Source: Myxococcales bacterium
GTDB taxonomy: Bacteria > Myxococcota > Myxococcia > Myxococcales > Anaeromyxobacteraceae
Assembly: GCA_021784995.1 (NCBI GenBank)
Contig: JAJYHA010000223.1
Coordinates: 1-9,879, forward strand
Length of the DNA stretch: 9,879 nucleotides
Direction of reading: 5' to 3'
Shown here: one piece after another, positions 6,204-9,879 of the stretch
Layout of the letters: every line of letters begins with the position of its first letter
Position numbering within the stretch: position 1 is the stretch's first letter
Notes under the pieces: generated by a model
Told to the model about the DNA's origin: nothing
Seen by the model: only the letters and a program-made list of their open reading frames with translations
Database searches by the model: none
Translations under genes and position numbers: made by a program

Positions 6204-6425
6204 CTACGAGCGCGCCTTGCCGCGCGCGACCAGCTCCCGGACCCGCTGGCCGCCCTTGCGACCGATCTCCTCGTAGAAGGCGTGCCCGCGCCTGTCACGG
6301 ACCGTGATGCCGCCCTTGCGGCCGGCCTCCGACACCGTCATGGCCCTGCGGGCGCCGGGCGCCGGCTCCGCAGCCCGCGGCGCGCCCGGCGCGGCCCCGG
6401 CTCCCTTCTCGTCCGTCGATCCCAT
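6204..6425 (-). CDS. Short KGG-repeat hydrophilin (two modules)
   Basis: This 73-aa, highly hydrophilic protein is probably a stress-protective hydrophilin of the KGG/GsiB (stress-induced acidophilic repeat) type. A low-complexity Ala/Pro/Gly N-terminus (1-28) precedes MTVSEAGRKGG, a spacer, then FYEEIGRKGGQRVREL. The two KGG triplets are at 37-39 and 57-59, exactly 20 residues apart. There is no signal peptide or membrane segment and no enzymatic motif, so it is expected to be cytoplasmic and largely disordered. The ATG has GGAGG at 6431-6435, spaced 5 nt, which fixes this start over the internal Met29. It lies 35 nt after the longer paralogue and is probably cotranscribed with it. It matches the first and last modules of that paralogue. 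Confidence 0.85.
   Translation of the reverse strand: MGSTDEKGAGAAPGAPRAAEPAPGARRAMTVSEAGRKGGITVRDRRGHAFYEEIGRKGGQRVRELVARGKARS
6251..6330 (-). repeat. KGG module repeat in the short gene (60-bp period)
   Basis: The string CGCCCTTGCG occurs at 6251-6260 and again at 6311-6320, exactly 60 bp apart, encoding the two Gly-Arg-Lys-Gly-Gly motifs. The first copy continues into a near-copy of the ACCGATCTCC..TCGTAGAA segment repeated in the neighbouring longer gene. The second continues into GGCCTCCGACACCGTCAT, identical to the equivalent place in that gene. Confidence 0.85.
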
Positions 6426-6460
6426 CCCGTCCTCCCGGGCCGAGGGCGCCGCCGCGTCCG

Positions 6461-6850
6461 CTACCCACCCTCGTCGGTGGCGCCCGGCGGGCCCGGAGCC
6501 GCGCCCGCCTTGCCCCGCTCGATCAGCTCGCGGACCCGGTGGCCGCCCTTGCGGCCGATCTCCTCGTAGAACGGCGTGCCCCGCTCGGCCTTGATGGCCT
6601 CGCCGCCCTTGCGGCCGATCTCCTCGTAGAAGCGCGGGCCGCGCTCCGCCTTGACCGCGTCGCCTCCCTTCTTCCCGATCTCCTCGTAGAACTTGCGGCC
6701 GCGCGCGGCCTTGACGGTCTCGCCGCCCTTGCGGCCGATCTCCTGGTAGAACGACCGCCCGCGCGTCTCCCGCACCCGGACGCCGCCCTTGCGGCCGGCC
6801 TCCGACACCGTCATCGCTCCCCGCATCCCGCCCCGCTTCGCGTCAGCCAT
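6461..6850 (-). CDS. KGG-repeat hydrophilin (five modules), GsiB/group-1-LEA-like
   Basis: This 129-aa, strongly hydrophilic protein is built from five modules. KGG triplets lie at 21-23, 41-43, 61-63, 81-83 and 101-103, a perfect 20-residue period. Inner modules read roughly FYEEIGRKGG-x-x-V/I-K-A-x-RG. B. subtilis GsiB and Neurospora Con-10 share the KGG motif, and plant group-1 LEA (Em) proteins have a similar 20-residue unit. The expected role is protection of protein or membrane during drying, osmotic or starvation stress, with no catalysis. There is no signal peptide, membrane segment or cysteine. The ATG at 6848-6850 is preceded by a GGGGCGAA stretch. The frame is open up to 6994, but that part is unconserved and covers the upstream inverted repeat. 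It is the first gene of a two-gene unit with the short paralogue. Confidence 0.87.
   Translation of the reverse strand: MADAKRGGMRGAMTVSEAGRKGGVRVRETRGRSFYQEIGRKGGETVKAARGRKFYEEIGKKGGDAVKAERGPRFYEEIGRKGGEAIKAERGTPFYEEIGRKGGHRVRELIERGKAGAAPGPPGATDEGG
6541..6810 (-). repeat. Tandem 60-bp coding repeat, about 4.5 units
   Basis: Units begin at 6541, 6601, 6661, 6721 and 6781, each opening with a variant of (C/G)GCCGCCCTTGCGGCCGATC followed in four units by TCCT(C/G)GTAGAA. The third unit is the most diverged (CGCCTCCCTTCTTCCCGATC), and the fifth switches to GGCCTCCGACACC, the N-terminal cap. The second half of each unit varies more. The repeat lies wholly inside the five-module KGG gene and keeps its frame, consistent with growth by slippage or unequal exchange in 60-bp steps. 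Confidence 0.9.
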
Positions 6851-6869
6851 GGTTCGCCCCGCATCGTCC

Positions 6870-6917
6870 CGTGTGGGCCTGCTGCCTGCCGCCTGCCGCT
6901 GCGCTCGAGCCCACACG
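6870..6917 (-). promoter_or_regulatory. 9-bp inverted repeat upstream of the KGG gene pair
   Basis: CGTGTGGGC (6870-6878) and GCCCACACG (6909-6917) are perfect complements with a 30-nt loop of CTGCC/GCTGC-rich sequence. The near arm ends 19 nt before the ATG at 6850. This could be a leader hairpin or an operator. The rest of the 219-nt gap up to glnD (6851-7069) is G+C-rich; I could not find a convincing sigma-70 or sigma-54 promoter in it. Confidence 0.35.
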
Positions 6918-7055
6918 TGCTCCGCGATCGGCTCCCCCGCCTCGCCCGGGGACCGGACTCCTCTAACGCTGGGCACGCGACCGCGACCGGGCAAGGGAGC
7001 GGCGATCCGGGCGCCCTCCTCCCCCTGCCCGCCGGTGACGCCCGCGGGGCCGGAC

Positions 7056-7070
7056 GGGGCGCGGCGCCCC
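7056..7070 (-). terminator. Strong hairpin at the glnD stop, no T-run
   Basis: GGGGCGCGGCGCCCC forms at least a 6-bp all-G/C stem with a tiny loop, directly abutting the glnD stop codon (7070-7072). It has no following T-tract, so intrinsic termination is doubtful. It may act as an mRNA 3' stabiliser or simply reflect base composition. Confidence 0.25.
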
Positions 7071-9838
7071 TACGGGAAGGGGCGCGCCAGCGCGGCCGTG
7101 AAGGCCTCGACCACCCGCGCCGCGTACTGGCCCTGCAGGCGTCCTCCGTCCGGGGTGCAGACGTAGAAGGCGTCCGCGGCGCGGTGGCCCTCCGTCGTGA
7201 TGCGCGCCAGGGCGACCGAGAGGCCGAGCTCGAACGCGGTGCGCGAGAGCACGTGGAGCAGGCCCACGCGGTCGGCCGTGAAGACGTCGATCACGCTGTG
7301 GTCCCGCGCCGCGTCGTTGTCGATGTAGATCTTGGTGGTCACGCGCGGGAGCGGCTTCAGCGGGATCGCCGACGCGCGCAGCTTGCGCGCCAGGAGCCCC
7401 TCCAGCGACTCCTCGCCGGCCAGCACGCGCTGCAGGTCGCGGCGGGCCGCCCGCCACCGCGAGGGCTCGACGGCGCCCTCGTCGGGGCCCCGGAGCTCGA
7501 AGAGGTCGAGCGCGCGGCCGGCCAGCCAGCCGAGGGCCCGCCCGTCGCCGTGCGACGAGAAGACCTCCGCGTGCTGGATGTCGATGCGGTTCGCCGCCAG
7601 CACGCCCGCGACCACCGACAGGAACCCGGGCCGATCGGGCGCGCTGACGATCAGCTCGGAGCAGCCCAGCGTGGGGCGGTGCCGGATGGCGCTCGCGAAG
7701 GGCATGCTCCGCCCGCGCCGGAGGAGGCGCAGGTGGCGCGGCGCGTCCTCCGGCGCCGTGGTGAGGAAGTAGCGGGCGGGCATGGCCGCCAGGAAGCGCT
7801 CGACGCGTCGCGCGGGCGCCCTCCCCGCCAGCGCGGCCGCCACGCGCGACCGCGCGGCCGCCTCGACGGTGCCCGGCTCGGCCCTGCGCTCCACGCCGGC
7901 GGCCATCACCTCGCGCGTCTTCTCGTACAGCTCCCGGAGCAGCCGCGCCTTCCAGTCGGTCCAGGTGCGCGGTCCGACGGTCGCGATGTCGGTGTAGGTC
8001 AGCAGGTAGAGCTTCTCCAGCCGATCGAGCGAGCCGCACTCGTCCGCGAAGGCGTGGATGAGGTGCGGATCGGAGAGGTCGCGCCGCTGCGCGATGGTGG
8101 CCATCCGCAGGTGCTTCAGGACGAGCCACTCCACGTCGGCGGCGTCGGCCGGGTCGATCCCCATGCGCATGCAGGCGGCCGCCGCGATGTCGGCGCCCCT
8201 GGCCGAGTGATCGCCCCCGAGCCCCTTCCCGATGTCGTGGAAGAGCGTCCCCAGGTAGAGGCCGAGGGGACGCTCCAGCCGCTGCATGAGCCCCGTCAGG
8301 CCCTCCACCTGCACGTCGCCCGTGCGCAGGGCGAGCAGCCGGCGCACGGCGAAGAGCAGGTGAACGTCCACCGTGTACACGTGGTAGACGTCGATCTGGC
8401 GCCGCGCCGTGATGCGCGCGAACTCCGGGAGGACGCGCGGCAGGACGTCGAGCTGGTGCATCAGCGCCAGGAAGCGGCCGCGCGTGCCCGGCCGCACGAA
8501 GCAGGCCAGCAGCTCCCGGTTCACCTCCGGGTCGGCCGCGTCGGCCGGCGTCAGCTCGGCGGCCGCCGCCGTCGCCTGGTCCCGGGCGTAGGGGTAGAGG
8601 TCGAGCCCCTCCCGGTCGGCCGCCGCGAAGAGCCGCACCAGCGCCGCGGGGGAGCGCCGCAGCGCGTCCTTGTCCACGATGGTGAGGCGTCCCCGGAAGA
8701 CCTTGAGCTCGCCGCCGGGGAGGGGCCACTCCGCCCGCGGCGGGCCGCTGGAGCGCTCCGCGCCGGTCATGGCCGCCGGCGCCGGGACGCGGCGCCACCC
8801 GGTGGCGTTCTGCGGCTCCATGGCCCGGTCGAGGATGGCGTCGCACGCGGTGAGCACGATCTTCGCCGCCAGGTAGTAGTGGCGCATGAACTGCTCGACG
8901 GCGCTCCCCTCCTCGCTCTCCACGTAGCCCATGAACTCCGCGAGGTGCGGCTGGATGTCGAAGGTGAGGTGGTCCCACTTCCGCCCGGCCGCGTAGTGCA
9001 TCTCGTTGCGCACCCGCCACAGGAAGTCGCGCGCGCGGCGCAGCTCGCGGATCTCGCGCTCGGGCAGGATGGCGCGCGAGAGCAGATCGGTGATCCCCGC
9101 CACCTTCCAGCGGGCGCGCGCGATCCAGAGCGCCGACTGCAGGTCGCGCAGGCCGCCCTCCGACTGCTTCACGTTGGGCTCGAGCAGGTAGAGCGAGTCC
9201 CCGAACTTCTCGCGCCGGGAGCGCACCTCGGCCGTCTTCTCCGCCAGGAAGGCGTCCACCCGGGCCTGCGAGAGGCCGTGGAGCTGGTCGCGCTCGAGCG
9301 CGCGGTAGAGCTCGCGGTCCCCCTCGAGCTGCCGGAGGTCGAGGAGCGCCGTCCGCGCGGTGTGGTCCTGCTGCGCCAGCGCCTCGCAGGCGGCGAGATC
9401 GCGCACGCCGTAGCCGACCTCCAGCCCCAGGTCCCACAGGGCGTAGACGAAGCGCTCGCTGGCGAGCCGCGCGAAGGGCGACGGCCCGCCCGTCTCGTGC
9501 AGCACGAGCAGGTCCACGTCGCTGAAGGGGGCCAGCTCGCGGCGGCCGTAGCCGCCGATGGCGACCAGCGCGAGCGGCGTCGGCGCGTGCGTCGCCGCGG
9601 CGGCGGCGGTGGCCGCCGCCCAGACGGCGCCCACCACCCCGTCCATGGCCGCGCTCTGGAGCCGGACCACGGTGTGGCCGCTCGCGCCGCGGCGGTGCAG
9701 GTCGGCGACGAAGCTGCGCGCCGCGGCCAGGTCGGCCCTGGGGTCTCCGGCGAGCGGCGGCAGCTCGGGGAGGCGCGCCTCGTACTCGTAGGGCGCGGGC
9801 TGGGGCAGGCTGACGATGGGGGCCTCGGGGAGCAGCAC
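7070..9838 (-). CDS. glnD: [Protein-PII] uridylyltransferase / uridylyl-removing enzyme GlnD
   Basis: GlnD senses glutamine and uridylylates or deuridylylates PII proteins (GlnB/GlnK), setting glutamine synthetase activity and nitrogen gene expression. The 922-aa product is close to the usual length of about 890 and has the full domain order. The nucleotidyltransferase domain shows GGYGRRELAPFSDVDLL at 95-111, with Asp107 and Asp109 as metal ligands, and PNVKQSEGGLRDLQ at 221-234. The HD uridylyl-removing domain has HVYTVDVH at 486-493 and FHDIGKGLGGDHSARGA with His534-Asp535. Two C-terminal ACT domains start near 728 (LIVSAPDRPGFLSVVAGVL) and 849 (VIDVFTADRVGLLHVLSR). All key residues I can check are present, so both activities are likely. 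The start is GTG with no Shine-Dalgarno and a TATACT box 7 nt upstream. An N-terminal segment of about 30 residues is Pro-rich and variable. Confidence 0.96.
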   Translation of the reverse strand: MLLPEAPIVSLPQPAPYEYEARLPELPPLAGDPRADLAAARSFVADLHRRGASGHTVVRLQSAAMDGVVGAVWAAATAAAAATHAPTPLALVAIGGYGRRELAPFSDVDLLVLHETGGPSPFARLASERFVYALWDLGLEVGYGVRDLAACEALAQQDHTARTALLDLRQLEGDRELYRALERDQLHGLSQARVDAFLAEKTAEVRSRREKFGDSLYLLEPNVKQSEGGLRDLQSALWIARARWKVAGITDLLSRAILPEREIRELRRARDFLWRVRNEMHYAAGRKWDHLTFDIQPHLAEFMGYVESEEGSAVEQFMRHYYLAAKIVLTACDAILDRAMEPQNATGWRRVPAPAAMTGAERSSGPPRAEWPLPGGELKVFRGRLTIVDKDALRRSPAALVRLFAAADREGLDLYPYARDQATAAAAELTPADAADPEVNRELLACFVRPGTRGRFLALMHQLDVLPRVLPEFARITARRQIDVYHVYTVDVHLLFAVRRLLALRTGDVQVEGLTGLMQRLERPLGLYLGTLFHDIGKGLGGDHSARGADIAAAACMRMGIDPADAADVEWLVLKHLRMATIAQRRDLSDPHLIHAFADECGSLDRLEKLYLLTYTDIATVGPRTWTDWKARLLRELYEKTREVMAAGVERRAEPGTVEAAARSRVAAALAGRAPARRVERFLAAMPARYFLTTAPEDAPRHLRLLRRGRSMPFASAIRHRPTLGCSELIVSAPDRPGFLSVVAGVLAANRIDIQHAEVFSSHGDGRALGWLAGRALDLFELRGPDEGAVEPSRWRAARRDLQRVLAGEESLEGLLARKLRASAIPLKPLPRVTTKIYIDNDAARDHSVIDVFTADRVGLLHVLSRTAFELGLSVALARITTEGHRAADAFYVCTPDGGRLQGQYAARVVEAFTAALARPFP

Positions 9839-9845
9839 TGCGGCG

Positions 9846-9851
9846 AGTATA
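9846..9851 (-). promoter_or_regulatory. Candidate -10 box of glnD (leaderless type)
   Basis: TATACT on the minus strand matches 5 of 6 positions of TATAAT and stands alone in all-G/C surroundings. It ends 7 nt before the GTG start, which would place transcription initiation at or beside the start codon. I see no -35 match at 16-18 nt further up, and only 28 nt remain to the window edge. Confidence 0.4.
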
Positions 9852-9879
9852 GCGGCGGGGCGCGCGGCCCGCCGCCGGG

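Noticed and set aside
6541..6810. Regular 60-bp spacing resembling a CRISPR-like array.
   Set aside because: Repeats are imperfect, in frame and encode KGG modules. The 'spacers' are also related to each other, and no cas gene is near.
6851..6994. N-terminal extension of the five-module KGG protein by 48 codons.
   Set aside because: The extension shows no similarity to the family or to the short paralogue, and covers the intergenic inverted repeat. The ATG at 6850 gives a protein of GsiB-like size.
6963..9437. Minus-strand open frame of over 800 codons overlapping glnD.
   Set aside because: GlnD motifs are intact in the other frame. This one is Arg/Ala/Pro/Gly-rich with no motif, a product of strong GC3 bias.
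9846..9879. Search for a full sigma-70 promoter with a -35 box for glnD.
   Set aside because: Only G/C sequence remains before the window edge; no -35-like hexamer is visible, so only the -10 candidate is reported.

Overview
The window is about 10 kb of very G+C-rich DNA, densely packed, with every convincing gene on the minus strand. The gene set and order suggest a member of the Myxococcota/'deltaproteobacteria', with Anaeromyxobacter-like organisms the closest match I can recall. The features behind this are the M50 protease - trpS - scpA - scpB - rluB run, a glnD with a GTG start, KGG hydrophilins and strong GC3 bias. This placement is inference, since no search could be run. Most of the window is chromosomal housekeeping DNA. 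I see no insertion sequence, phage gene, CRISPR array, tRNA or rRNA.

Read in the direction of transcription (high to low coordinates), the layout is as follows. (1) glnD, 9838-7070, is the PII uridylyltransferase/uridylyl-removing enzyme, the top sensor of nitrogen status. (2) A 219-nt intergenic stretch contains a 9-bp inverted repeat just upstream of the next gene. (3) Two adjacent small genes, 6850-6461 and 6425-6204, encode hydrophilic KGG-repeat (GsiB/group-1-LEA-like) stress proteins. They have five and two modules on an exact 20-residue period. (4) A YciO-type YrdC-domain protein lies at 6086-5463. (5) The tyrosine recombinase XerD lies at 5395-4418. (6) A tight cluster follows: an M50 site-2-protease-like membrane protein (4323-3676), trpS (3660-2674), scpA (2617-1733), scpB (1736-738) and rluB (736 to beyond the left edge). 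Gaps in this cluster are 15 and 56 nt, then a 4-nt overlap, then 1 nt.

The genes link several core processes: nitrogen signalling (GlnD), desiccation or stress protection (KGG proteins), chromosome dimer resolution (XerD), chromosome compaction and segregation (ScpA and ScpB, the partners of SMC), and translation (TrpRS, the 23S rRNA pseudouridine synthase RluB). The last cluster reads as one operon, probably transcribed from a relatively A+T-rich spot near 4320-4375 that stands out from its surroundings.

The most interesting points are four. The paired KGG genes differ by exactly three 60-bp modules. TrpRS has a four-cysteine pattern like that reported to bind a [4Fe-4S] cluster in Thermotoga TrpRS. 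glnD and xerD have GTG starts with TANNNT boxes 6-7 nt upstream and no Shine-Dalgarno, suggesting leaderless mRNAs. Small inverted repeats sit at gene starts. I did not find a clearly novel multi-gene system.
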